DNA from: Rhodanobacteraceae bacterium
GTDB lineage: Bacteria; Pseudomonadota; Gammaproteobacteria; Xanthomonadales; SZUA-5
Direction of reading: 5' to 3'
Length of the DNA: 32,052 bases
NCBI GenBank assembly: GCA_016717705.1
Contig: JADKFD010000053.1
Coordinates: 1 to 32,052 of the forward strand
In this document: positions 1 to 7,344 of the stretch, in pieces
Numbering within the stretch: the stretch's first letter is position 1
Layout of the letters: the number at the start of each line of letters is the position of its first letter
Translations under genes and position numbers: made by a program
Notes under the pieces: generated by a model
What the model saw: only the letters and a program-made list of their open reading frames with translations
What the model was told of the DNA's origin: nothing
The model's database searches: none

Positions 1-1692
1 GCCAACTTCGCGCATTGCGTGAAGGGTATCCGCGATCGTCTCGGCGCTACCGTGGTCATGTGTCAGGTGCCGCTGGGCAGCCAGGACGAATTCGTCGGCA
101 TGGTCGACCTGGTCGCCGGTGCGGCCTACGTGTGGGACTCCAATGACAAGGACAGCCAGTGGGAAGTCATTCCGCTGGATCAGGTCCGTTCGCGCTTCAA
201 GTTCACCGTGACCCGCGACGACGACTGGATCGACCAGCTGCCCAAGCTGCGCGAAGAAATGATCGAGACCGCGCTCGCCATGGATGACGATGCCTTCATG
301 CATTACGTCGAAACCGGCGAATTCGATGTCGCCAAGCTGAAGGAATGCATCCGCACCGGAACGGTCGCTGGCAAGCTGGTGCCGGTGCTGTGCGGCTCCT
401 CGTTCAAGAACAAGGGCGTGCAGCAGTTGCTCGACGCAGTCGTCGACTACCTGCCCTACCCCGGCGAGAACGGCGGCATGTCGATGGTCGATGAGGACGG
501 CAACGTCATCGGCAAGCAGGAAGTCCGCGACGACGCGCCGGTGCGCGCGCTCGCGTTCAAGGTCATCAACGACCAGTTCGGCACGCTGACCTTCACCCGC
601 ATCTATTCGGGCGTGATCAAGAAGGGCGACACGCTGATGAACGTCACGCGCGGCAAGAAAGAGCGCGTCGGTCGCATCGTCGAAGTGCAGGCGAACACCA
701 CCAAGGACATCGATGAAGCCCGCGCCGGCGACATCGTCGCCTTCGTGTCGATGAAGGACACCGAGACCGGCGATTCGCTGTGCGATCCGGCGCATCCGGT
801 GCTGCTGGAGCGCATGCGCTTCCCGGATCCGGTGATCAGCGTCTCGGTCGAGGCGAAGACCCGCGACGACATCGACAAGATGTCGGCCGCGCTCTACAAG
901 ATGGCCAAGGCCGATCCGTCGCTGCGCCTGAATGTCGACCCGGAAACCGGCGAGACCGTGCTGCGCGGCATGGGCGAGTTGCACCTGGAAATCACCATCG
1001 ACCGCATGCGCACCGAACTCGGTGTCGAAGCCAACATGGGCAAGCCCAAGGTCAGCTTCCGCGAAGCCTTCGGCCGCACCGTCGAACACATCTACACGCA
1101 CAAGAAGCAGACTGGCGGTTCCGGCCAGTACGCCGAAGTGAAGATGATCTTCGAGCCGGGCGAGCCGGGCACCGGCGTGGTGTTCGTCGACGAAATCGTC
1201 GGCGGCCGCATCCCGCGCGAGTACATCCCGTCGGTCGAGTTTGCGGTGAAGACCGAATCCAAGGCGGGTCAGATCGCCGGTTACGAAGTGCTCGATTTCC
1301 GCGCACGCCTGATCGACGGCAAGTACCACGACGTCGACTCCTCGGCGCTGGCCTTCGAAATCGCCGGTCGTCATGCCTTCCGCGAAGCGCACAAGATGAG
1401 CAAGCCCAAGCTGCTCGAACCGATGATGCGCATCGAGGTGGTGACCGAGGCCGAGTACCTGGGCGACGTCATCGGCGACATGAACCGTCGTCGTGGCCAG
1501 GTCACCGACCAGGGCACCAAGGGCACCGCAGCCTTCGTCCATGGCTTCGTGCCGCTGGCGGAAATGTTCGGCTACATCAACTACCTGCGTTCGGCCACCC
1601 GTGGCCGCGGCACCTTCTCGATGGAGTTCAACAACTACTCCGAAGTGCCGGCCGGTCTGGTCGACAAGCTGATGGAAAAAGAAGCCAAGTAA
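1..1692 (+). CDS. fusA: Elongation factor G, C-terminal ~80% (5' end outside window)
   Basis: EF-G is the cytoplasmic GTPase that drives ribosomal translocation and, with RRF, ribosome recycling. The reading frame is open from base 1 to a TAA at 1690-1692 (563 codons). The family usually has about 700 residues, so roughly the first 140, including the P-loop, lie outside the window. Visible are the end of the G domain, the domain II beta barrel, and domains III-V, with conserved stretches such as LRGMGELHLEI, HKKQTGGSGQYAEV, IPREYIPSVEFAV, YHDVDSSALAFEIA and PLAEMFGYINYLRS. The stretch around YHDVDSSALAF resembles alphaproteobacterial or mitochondrial-type EF-G more than the EF-G of the gammaproteobacterial str operon, and no tuf gene follows. 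I therefore infer a second EF-G paralogue. EF-G identity is very secure; the paralogue status is inference. Confidence 0.95.
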   Translation, partial: ANFAHCVKGIRDRLGATVVMCQVPLGSQDEFVGMVDLVAGAAYVWDSNDKDSQWEVIPLDQVRSRFKFTVTRDDDWIDQLPKLREEMIETALAMDDDAFMHYVETGEFDVAKLKECIRTGTVAGKLVPVLCGSSFKNKGVQQLLDAVVDYLPYPGENGGMSMVDEDGNVIGKQEVRDDAPVRALAFKVINDQFGTLTFTRIYSGVIKKGDTLMNVTRGKKERVGRIVEVQANTTKDIDEARAGDIVAFVSMKDTETGDSLCDPAHPVLLERMRFPDPVISVSVEAKTRDDIDKMSAALYKMAKADPSLRLNVDPETGETVLRGMGELHLEITIDRMRTELGVEANMGKPKVSFREAFGRTVEHIYTHKKQTGGSGQYAEVKMIFEPGEPGTGVVFVDEIVGGRIPREYIPSVEFAVKTESKAGQIAGYEVLDFRARLIDGKYHDVDSSALAFEIAGRHAFREAHKMSKPKLLEPMMRIEVVTEAEYLGDVIGDMNRRRGQVTDQGTKGTAAFVHGFVPLAEMFGYINYLRSATRGRGTFSMEFNNYSEVPAGLVDKLMEKEAK

Positions 1693-1731
1693 GGCGCGGC
1701 GCTTTTGCGCCGCACCCAGTTGGACTTCAGG

Positions 1732-1760
1732 AAACGGCCGGGGAAACCTGGCCGTTTTTT
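1732..1760 (+). terminator. Rho-independent terminator of the EF-G gene
   Basis: An 11-bp stem (1732-1742 with 1747-1757, one G-T wobble) is closed by a GAAA tetraloop and runs directly into a T tract (1755-1760). It starts 40 bases after the EF-G stop codon. A smaller GC hairpin (around 1694-1712) precedes it. The strong terminator indicates that the EF-G transcript ends here. Confidence 0.9.
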
Positions 1761-1790
1761 ATTGTCTGCGGTGCCCTCCCGGCCCATGTC

Positions 1791-1874
1791 GTGGGTCACG
1801 TTGGCCGTTTCCTGGCCTACGTGACATCGCAGCCCGGTTGTCACCTAGCCCGCAACGTGGGCAACGTGACCTAC
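1791..1874. repeat. REP-like palindromic element, family A, copy 1
   Basis: The ends are near-perfect inverted repeats (GTGGGTCACGTTG and CAACGTGACCTAC, 12 of 13 matched). Inner inverted arms (GGCCTACGTGAC and GTCACCTAGCC) allow it to fold as two hairpins or one long stem. The same element occurs at 19967-20060 and 25641-25714. It fills the space between the EF-G terminator and the next gene. Confidence 0.8.
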
Positions 1875-1981
1875 ATTTGCCGACGCCCGTTGCGTGGATA
1901 CGTGCAAAGCGCGCATTCATCCGGCCAATGTAAAGTTCCAAGGACGAAACGCATCGAGTTCGTACTGGAGCCCTGCCCACG

Positions 1982-2429
1982 ATGACCGCCAGGATCAGCC
2001 TGCACGCACGGCGCGTCATCGCCACGCTGTGGGCGTCGCCAAACTCGTTGGTGGGTCTGGCATACGGTGGCCTGGGCGCGCTCTGCGGCGCCCGCCACGA
2101 ATGGGATGCGAGCGACGGCATCCTGCGCTTTGTCGACATGCCAAGGTGGCTGATGCCGACGGCGATGTCGCTCGGCCATGTTCAGGTGTACGCGGGTGGA
2201 CGCTGCAGGCTTTCAGATGGCAGTCCCGGCGGCGAACCGGTTTGGCATCCCGGTGGTGATCGAGGAAACCCTGCACACGCGCCAGGCCGAAGTGCTGGGC
2301 CCGCTGTACCTGCCGCTGCATGGGCTGTGCATGCTCGGCTCGCTGGCGACCGGCGGCGGCACGCACAACCACAACCTGCTCGAAATCGGTCCCGAGCGCG
2401 GACGCGGCCCATGGCCGTGGCACGTCTGA
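1982..2429 (+). pseudogene. Frameshifted gene for a small membrane-associated protein
   Basis: Two overlapping frames together make one plausible protein of about 148 residues. The first half starts at ATG 1982 and runs to about codon 70 (ending near MSLGHVQVY). The second half is in the +1 frame from about 2200 to a TGA at 2427-2429. It contains VVIEETLHTRQAEVLGPLY followed by a hydrophobic stretch and HNLLEIGPERGRGPWPW. The order of a short 'LGH' segment, an E(x)2HTRQ box, a hydrophobic helix and a C-terminal 'GPERGPxPW'-like tail is what I recall for a family of short hypothetical membrane proteins. I cannot name a function. The break could be a true single-base mutation or a sequencing error. 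A GGAG lies about 10 bases before the start. Confidence 0.55.
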
Positions 2430-2597
2430 CGGCGATGGACGTGGCGCACCAGGTGCTGGCGTACCGACAGCGCCGATCCGGTGCCCGATGCCAGCGGCTG
2501 GCAAGCAGGCGCCAGCCCGGTTGAGCTGCATGAATGCGAATCCCGCGTATTCTTGCAGCGGTTTCGCTGCATCCACCCCGATTCGCGCGAGGTGCAT

Positions 2598-3758
2598 ATG
2601 AAGTCAACGACGCTTGCGTTGATGATGTTCCTCGCCTGCAGCGCCGAACTGGGCGCGCAGAGCATCAACTTTGTCGGCGGCGATGGTTTCGAGAACGGCT
2701 GCACCCTGGACACCGACGCCGACCGCCTGCCCGATTGCTTCGAGACGTCGGGCAATATCTATATCAACCCCCGGCGTACCGGCACGTTGCCGACCAATGC
2801 CGATACCGACAATGACGGCCTCACCGACGGCGACGAGGTTCTCGGCAGCGCCGCTGGACTGAACCTGCCGGCGATGGGCGCAGCAGGCGCTGCGCAGACA
2901 GTGTTGATCGAGTACGACTGGTTCGACGATGCCGTCGGCTGCGCCGCGCACAGTCATCGGGTGACGGTTGCCATCGCCACTCAGACCGCCGCCGCCTTTG
3001 CGGCGATGCCGGTCGCCAATCCCGATGGCAGCAACGGCATCGACTTCATTCAGGACTATGGGCAAGGCGGCCTGTTTACCGGGGGCAATCTGATTGCCGA
3101 TGCGGATGGCGATCTTGCCGTGGGCGTCAACGGCGCCGAGTTCGGCGCCTACAAAGCGGCCAATTTCGCCGCCAACCGCTTCCGCTACTTCCACTACAGC
3201 ATCTTGCCTCACACCTATGTTGCCGGCAGCAGTTCCGGTCAGGCCGAACTCCCCGGCGATGATCTGATCGTCTCCCTGGGCTGCTCCAACAGCACCGCAA
3301 ACGTGCGCAATACCATCGCCCATGAAATCGGCCACAACTTCAGTTTGCGCCATGGCGGCAACGTCAATTGCAACTACAAGCCCAACTACAATTCGGTGAT
3401 GAACTATCGCTACCAATTCCCCGGCGGAGACACCAATTGCACAGTCGCTGGCGACGGCCTGACCGGCTATTCGGTGGGCACGCGCCCGAACCTCGATGAA
3501 AATGCGCTCAATGAAAACGCCGGTATCTGCGGCCTGGCCGCTGGCGTGCCGGTCGACTGGAACAACAACGGCACACTGCAGAACCCGGTGAGTGTCGACA
3601 TCAACAGCAGCGACACCGCGCAGGTGACCAGCTGCGGCGGCACCCTGACCACCTTGGGCGACTACAACGACTACGCCAACCTGAATCTGGCGCACATCCG
3701 GTCCACGCCGGACGCTGCATTCGAAGTCATCGACTGCACGAACGCACCATCGCAATAG
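2598..3758 (+). CDS. Secreted zinc metalloprotease, metzincin-like
   Basis: The 386-residue protein has a typical Sec signal peptide (residues 1-21, MKSTTLALMMFLACSAELGA then Q). The start at ATG 2598 is supported by GAGG five bases upstream; an upstream in-frame ATG at 2481 would put a non-signal extension in front. Residues 37-80 contain two Asp-rich stretches (DTDADRLPDC, NADTDNDGLTDGDE) like thrombospondin type 3 calcium-binding repeats. The zinc site is HEIGHNFSLRHGG (242-254: His242, Glu243, His246, His252). It is followed by SVMNY (266-270), a good Met-turn, so the metzincin clan is likely. An even number of cysteines suggests disulfides. Just after the signal peptide it carries GGDGFENG, a motif shared with the secreted protein at 21846-24125. 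Likely role: extracellular or periplasmic protein degradation; substrate unknown. Confidence 0.85.
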   Translation: MKSTTLALMMFLACSAELGAQSINFVGGDGFENGCTLDTDADRLPDCFETSGNIYINPRRTGTLPTNADTDNDGLTDGDEVLGSAAGLNLPAMGAAGAAQTVLIEYDWFDDAVGCAAHSHRVTVAIATQTAAAFAAMPVANPDGSNGIDFIQDYGQGGLFTGGNLIADADGDLAVGVNGAEFGAYKAANFAANRFRYFHYSILPHTYVAGSSSGQAELPGDDLIVSLGCSNSTANVRNTIAHEIGHNFSLRHGGNVNCNYKPNYNSVMNYRYQFPGGDTNCTVAGDGLTGYSVGTRPNLDENALNENAGICGLAAGVPVDWNNNGTLQNPVSVDINSSDTAQVTSCGGTLTTLGDYNDYANLNLAHIRSTPDAAFEVIDCTNAPSQ

Positions 3759-3831
3759 GCAAGGTTGACCGCGAATCGGCTTCGAGGCTCGCCGAACTCT
3801 CACCGAACATGCCATAAGCCTTTGATTTTAA

Positions 3832-3885
3832 TGTGGGAGCGGATTTACTCCGCGAAAGCTATCGCGGGATGAACCCGCTCCCACA
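3832..3885. repeat. REP-like palindrome, family B, copy 1 (complete inverted pair)
   Basis: TGTGGGAGCGG at the left and CCGCTCCCACA at the right are perfect inverted repeats, with inner arms (CTCCGCGAAAG and CTATCGCGGGA) between them. A second, single-armed copy is at 25602-25630. It resembles REP sequences I know from Pseudomonas, with GGGAGCGGGTTTACCCGCG-type cores. It lies between two genes on the same strand. Confidence 0.75.
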
Positions 3886-3988
3886 GCTTCGATGCGTGGG
3901 TGCGCACCCCGGGGCGGCAGGAACTCCCGGAGCGCTCGTCGCTGCGACTTGCGACCGCCATAGCATCCGGGATCGATCCCCGCGAGGA

Positions 3989-4459
3989 ATGCAAGCTTCG
4001 AACACGCCGTTGCTCGTACCTATCGTTTGCCGCGGCGTCGGCCTGGCGGCACCAACCTTGAGTGCGGAGGCGCTCAGCTGCCCAGTCGCCCAGAGCGCAG
4101 TGACGGCCGATGCCAAGCCTGACCTGGAGCTGTTCCAACAGCTGATCCGCTGCAAGAAAGGCGAAAAATCGGTTGCTGCGGGCGACGAAGGCGCGGTTAC
4201 CGTCGAAGTGACCGCCTTGCAGGTCGCTGCCCCGAGGCCGTGGACCTACCGTCAGGACAGCGGCTCCGGCCAGGAAGGCACCCGCGTCTTTCCGGTCAAG
4301 GCGACCTACACGGTGCGTACCCATTATCGTGCGGCAACCGAAATCGAGGACGGCTGGATCCGGATCCTGAATTTCTACGTCGATGGTTTTGGCGAATGGC
4401 AGATCGGATCGGAAGAGCCGGTCAAAAGCGCGACGACGCAGCGGGTTCCGGTGGGTTGA
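3989..4459 (+). CDS. Small exported protein of unknown function
   Basis: This 156-residue reading has a weakly hydrophobic N-terminus (TPLLVPIVCRGVGLAAP) ending near an Ala-rich possible signal cleavage region, followed by a soluble domain. I start it at ATG 3989 because the longer in-frame start (3833) would translate straight through the repeat at 3832-3885. A GAGG lies very close to this ATG, so the exact start is uncertain; TTG 4010 is an alternative. Two cysteines (in ALSCPVA and LIRCKKG) could pair. The C-terminal half (VFPVKATYTVRTHYR, DGWIRILNFYVDGFGEWQ) reads as beta-strand rich. I do not recognise the family. It probably acts in the periplasm, if it is exported at all. Confidence 0.5.
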   Translation: MQASNTPLLVPIVCRGVGLAAPTLSAEALSCPVAQSAVTADAKPDLELFQQLIRCKKGEKSVAAGDEGAVTVEVTALQVAAPRPWTYRQDSGSGQEGTRVFPVKATYTVRTHYRAATEIEDGWIRILNFYVDGFGEWQIGSEEPVKSATTQRVPVG

Positions 4460-4484
4460 TCCGCCGCAAGCCCGGGGTTGATTC

Positions 4485-4519
4485 ATGCAACGGCTATCGC
4501 GACCAAGGTCGCCCCTGCA
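4485..4519. repeat. REP-like element, family C, copy 1
   Basis: The core GCGACCAAGGTCGC is a perfect palindrome. Read on the minus strand, the element begins TGCAGGGGCGACCTTGGTCGCG and matches the copy at 19507-19540, which begins TGTAGGAGCGACCTTGGTCG. Confidence 0.65.
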
Positions 4520-4650
4520 GGTCCGGCGCGGACTTCGGCAAATGTGTAGCAGGCGCGCTCGCGCGCTGCGGTGCGCCCCCAAGGGGGCGCCAAAAGGCCC
4601 GGGGGACAACCACCTAACTCCGACCGAGCGCTGCGGGGCGAAAACCTCAT
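4520..4650. other. Intergenic stretch with a perfect GC hairpin
   Basis: No gene is seen between the family C repeat and the stop codon of the oxidoreductase operon. The notable structure is a perfect hairpin (4573-4580 with 4583-4590, GCGCCCCC/GGGGGCGC). It has no T tract on either strand, so it is not a classical terminator. The base composition becomes unusually C/G-homopolymeric from here to about 4730. Confidence 0.5.
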
Positions 4651-6306
4651 TCAAAGAGCCCAAAAGGTGGCCCGACCTGGGCAGCCGCACGCCCCCCCTC
4701 CGGGGCCCCCGCCCCGCGGGAGCACGCACACGCCGCAGCCCTTGCAGTAGTCGTAGTTGATCGCAAAACGCTTGCCCGGCCCGAGTTTGATCACCGCGTT
4801 GTCGGGGCATACGCCGTAGCAGTTGTCGCACTCGAAACAGTTGCCGCAACTCATGCAGCGGCGTGCCTCGAACAAGGCGTTGTCCTCGGTGAGGCCACCT
4901 TGCACTTCGTCGAAGCTGCTGGTGCGACGGGCAATGTCGAGCTGCGGACGCACGGTCTTGGGCGCGTCGCTGTAGTACCAGGGATTGATGCGATCGGACG
5001 AGGCCGGCGCGTGCTTGGGTGCGCTGTCCAGCGTGGCGCCGCGCAACCAGGCATCGATGTTCTTCGCGGCCTTCTTGCCGTGGCCGACGGCCACGGTGAC
5101 GTTGCGCTCCGCCGGCACCATGTCGCCACCGGCAAACAGTCCCGGATGGCTGGTCATCATGTGGGCATCGACTTCGACCACACCGTCTCTCATCTTCAAG
5201 CCGGCGATGCCGTCGAGCAGCGACAGGTCGACATCCTGACCCAGCGCCAGAATCAGCGAATCGGCTTCCAGCGTTTCGAATTCGCCGGTGGGCTGTGGAT
5301 AGCCCTTGGCGTCGAGTGCCATCTTCTCGATGGTCAGCACGCCGCTGTCTTCGCTCTTGATGGTCGACAGCCACTTGACCATCACGCCTTCCTCCAGGGC
5401 CTCCTCGACCTCGAAGTCGTGCGCCGGCATTTTCTCGCGGGTACGCCGGTAGACGATCATGGCCTCGGTGGCGCCGAGGCGCTTGGCGGTGCGCGCGACG
5501 TCGATGGCGGTATTGCCGCCGCCGTAGACCACAACGCGGCGCCCCAGCATGGGCTGGTCCTCGCCTTCCATCGAGCGCAAGACCGCGACCGCATCGAGGA
5601 TGCGCGAACTGTCCTTGGCCGGGATATAGGCGCGCTTGGCGATATGCGCCCCCACCGCCAGGAACACCGCATCGTAACCGCCGTCTTGCATGGTCTGGGC
5701 GACATCGGCGACCTTGGTGTTGAGCTGCAGTTTGACGCCCATGTCGAGGATGCGTTGCATCTCGGCTTCCAGCACTTCGCGCGGCAGCCGGTACTTGGGG
5801 ATGCCAAAGCGCATCATGCCGCCCGTGAACGGGCCCGCCTCGATGACCGTGACTGCGTGCCCAAGGCGTCGCAGATGGTAGGCGGCCGACATGCCGGAGG
5901 GCCCGGCGCCGACGACCAGCACCTTCTTGCCGGTTTCAGTGGCCGGCGCGGCGAATGACCAACCCTTTTTCAGCGCCTCATCGCCGAGAAAGCGTTCAAC
6001 CGAGTTGATGCCGACTGCAGAGTCCACCTGGGCGCGGTTACACGCGGTTTCGCAGGTGTGATAACAGACGCGCCCCATGATCGCCGGGAACGGGTTGTCG
6101 CGCGTCAGGTGGCGCCAGGCGGCTTCGTAGTCGCCGCTCTCGGCGTGGAACAACCAGCCCTGAATATCCTCGCCAGCCGGGCATTGAGCATTGCATGGCG
6201 GCAAGCGGTCGACGTACACCGGGCGTTCGGTGCGCCAGGTGCCGGTCTTGTTGGCCAGCGAGGAGCCAGGGTCCAGGGTGATCGCGAAAGGTTTTTGCAT
6301 GGTCAT
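4651..6306 (-). CDS. GltD-like FAD/NAD(P)-binding subunit with ferredoxin-type clusters, of 2-oxoacid oxidoreductase
   Basis: The 551-residue flavoprotein probably passes electrons between the oxidoreductase core and NAD(P)H. Its ATG (6306) overlaps the stop of the beta-subunit gene by four bases (ATGA). N-terminal cysteines 38, 42, 81, 85 and 89 (CNAQCP, CYHTCETAC) fit the GltD-type 4Fe-4S region. The FAD fold follows at 129-138 (VLVVGAGPSG), the NAD(P) fold at 258-270 (VVVYGGGNTAIDV), and the second FAD contact at 389-397 (GLFAGGDMV). The C-terminal ferredoxin-like part has one full cluster motif (Cys490, 493, 496, 500-Pro). The second, CKGCGVC (521-527), lacks its fourth cysteine and runs into a Gly/Pro-rich tail, so the end looks damaged or mis-sequenced. 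The domain set resembles the flavoprotein subunit of NAD-linked phenylglyoxylate dehydrogenase (PadH type) joined to a ferredoxin domain. The substrate of the complex is unknown. Confidence 0.85.
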   Translation of the reverse strand: MTMQKPFAITLDPGSSLANKTGTWRTERPVYVDRLPPCNAQCPAGEDIQGWLFHAESGDYEAAWRHLTRDNPFPAIMGRVCYHTCETACNRAQVDSAVGINSVERFLGDEALKKGWSFAAPATETGKKVLVVGAGPSGMSAAYHLRRLGHAVTVIEAGPFTGGMMRFGIPKYRLPREVLEAEMQRILDMGVKLQLNTKVADVAQTMQDGGYDAVFLAVGAHIAKRAYIPAKDSSRILDAVAVLRSMEGEDQPMLGRRVVVYGGGNTAIDVARTAKRLGATEAMIVYRRTREKMPAHDFEVEEALEEGVMVKWLSTIKSEDSGVLTIEKMALDAKGYPQPTGEFETLEADSLILALGQDVDLSLLDGIAGLKMRDGVVEVDAHMMTSHPGLFAGGDMVPAERNVTVAVGHGKKAAKNIDAWLRGATLDSAPKHAPASSDRINPWYYSDAPKTVRPQLDIARRTSSFDEVQGGLTEDNALFEARRCMSCGNCFECDNCYGVCPDNAVIKLGPGKRFAINYDYCKGCGVCVLPRGGGPGGGACGCPGRATFWAL

Positions 6307-7343
6307 GCCACAGTCTCCTGGTCCAGCAGCCCGTAGCGACGGATATTGCGGTCGGCTTGCGCCTGGATCTGCGCCAGCATGTCGGGATGGCCCTTCGGTC
6401 CGAACAGATGGGCGAAGCGCTTCTGCGGCTTGAGGTATTCCTCCACCGGCACGTGATGGCGAATCCTGGTGACCTGGGTCACTTCGCCGCGCTCGGCCTC
6501 GAAGACCGGGAAGATGCCGGTCTCGCGCGCCAGACGCGCCAGCTTGATGGTGTCGCAGCTGGCCGCGCCCCAACCCAACGGACACGGCACCAGGATGTGC
6601 AGATAACGCGCGCCGTGCATGCCCATGGCCTTTTCCACCTTGGCTTCCAGGTCACGCAGGTCTGCCACCGTGGCGGTGGCCACGTAGGGAATCTCGTGCG
6701 CCATGGCGATGCGTGGCAGGTTCTTGCCCTGCCCCGCTTCTTCGCCCGGACGCGGGCCGACCGCCATCGTCGTGTTGGTGCGCGCGGCGAACGGCGTGGC
6801 CGAACTGCGCTGCACGCCGGTGTTCATGTAGGCCTCGTTGTCGTAGCAGATGTAGAGCACATCGTCGTTGCGCTCGAACATGCCGGACAGGCAGCCAAAG
6901 CCGATGTCGGTGGTGCCGCCGTCGCCGCCCTGGGCGATGACGCGCACCGCACTCTGCGCCAGCCCAGCTTTGCGCGCCTTGACCCGCAGCGCCGCGGCGA
7001 TACCGGTACCGACGGCAGCGGCATTGCCAAACAGCGAGTGCAGCCAGGGCAGTTGCCAGGAAGTTTCCGGGTACGGGGTCGAAAACACCTCCAGACAGCC
7101 GGTGGCGTTGGCGGCGATCAACTGGCCATTGGTGGCGCGCATCGCGGCGTCGATGGCGTAACGCGCGCCGAGCGCCTCGCCGCAGCCCTGGCAGGCGCGG
7201 TGGCCGGAGGTCAGCGAGTTGTTGCGCTCGGTCGAGGCCTGCACGCTGCGCTGCTGCGCATCGAGCAGGCGGTTGCCGACGGTAAAGGTGCCGGTCTGGT
7301 AGAACTTGACCGGTGCCGCGGATGATGCTCGTTCGTTGCTCAT
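6303..7343 (-). CDS. 2-oxoacid:acceptor oxidoreductase, beta subunit (thiamine diphosphate binding)
   Basis: This 346-residue cytoplasmic subunit carries the thiamine diphosphate and one 4Fe-4S cluster of the pyruvate:ferredoxin oxidoreductase (POR) family. It decarboxylates a 2-oxoacid and forms the acyl-CoA. Seen in the sequence are CQGCGEALG (Cys51, Cys54), Cys83 in ATGCLEV, and a C-terminal cysteine in LVPCPLGWG, which fit the four cluster ligands. The diphosphate/Mg motif is GDGGTTDIG (140 onward) with the matching YDNEAYMNTG (167-176). Length is close to that of PorB proteins, with a short N-terminal extension. The gene begins one base after the alpha-subunit stop and overlaps the flavoprotein gene by four bases, so coupled translation and equal subunit amounts are likely. 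Pyruvate, phenylglyoxylate or another 2-oxoacid cannot be told apart from sequence alone. Confidence 0.9.
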   Translation of the reverse strand: MSNERASSAAPVKFYQTGTFTVGNRLLDAQQRSVQASTERNNSLTSGHRACQGCGEALGARYAIDAAMRATNGQLIAANATGCLEVFSTPYPETSWQLPWLHSLFGNAAAVGTGIAAALRVKARKAGLAQSAVRVIAQGGDGGTTDIGFGCLSGMFERNDDVLYICYDNEAYMNTGVQRSSATPFAARTNTTMAVGPRPGEEAGQGKNLPRIAMAHEIPYVATATVADLRDLEAKVEKAMGMHGARYLHILVPCPLGWGAASCDTIKLARLARETGIFPVFEAERGEVTQVTRIRHHVPVEEYLKPQKRFAHLFGPKGHPDMLAQIQAQADRNIRRYGLLDQETVA

Positions 7344-7344
7344 G

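Noticed and set aside
780..1985. 401-codon plus-strand reading frame inside the EF-G gene
   Set aside because: Arg/Ala/Gly-rich translation typical of an alternate frame in high-GC DNA; it overlaps the secure EF-G frame and its terminator.
2604..3815. 403-codon minus-strand frame opposite the metalloprotease
   Set aside because: It is a shadow of the metalloprotease; the opposite strand has a signal peptide, zinc motif and ribosome site.
6307..6585. N-terminal extension of the flavoprotein to 644 codons
   Set aside because: The extension overlaps the end of the beta-subunit gene in another frame and shows no domain; ATG 6306 with ATGA coupling fits better.
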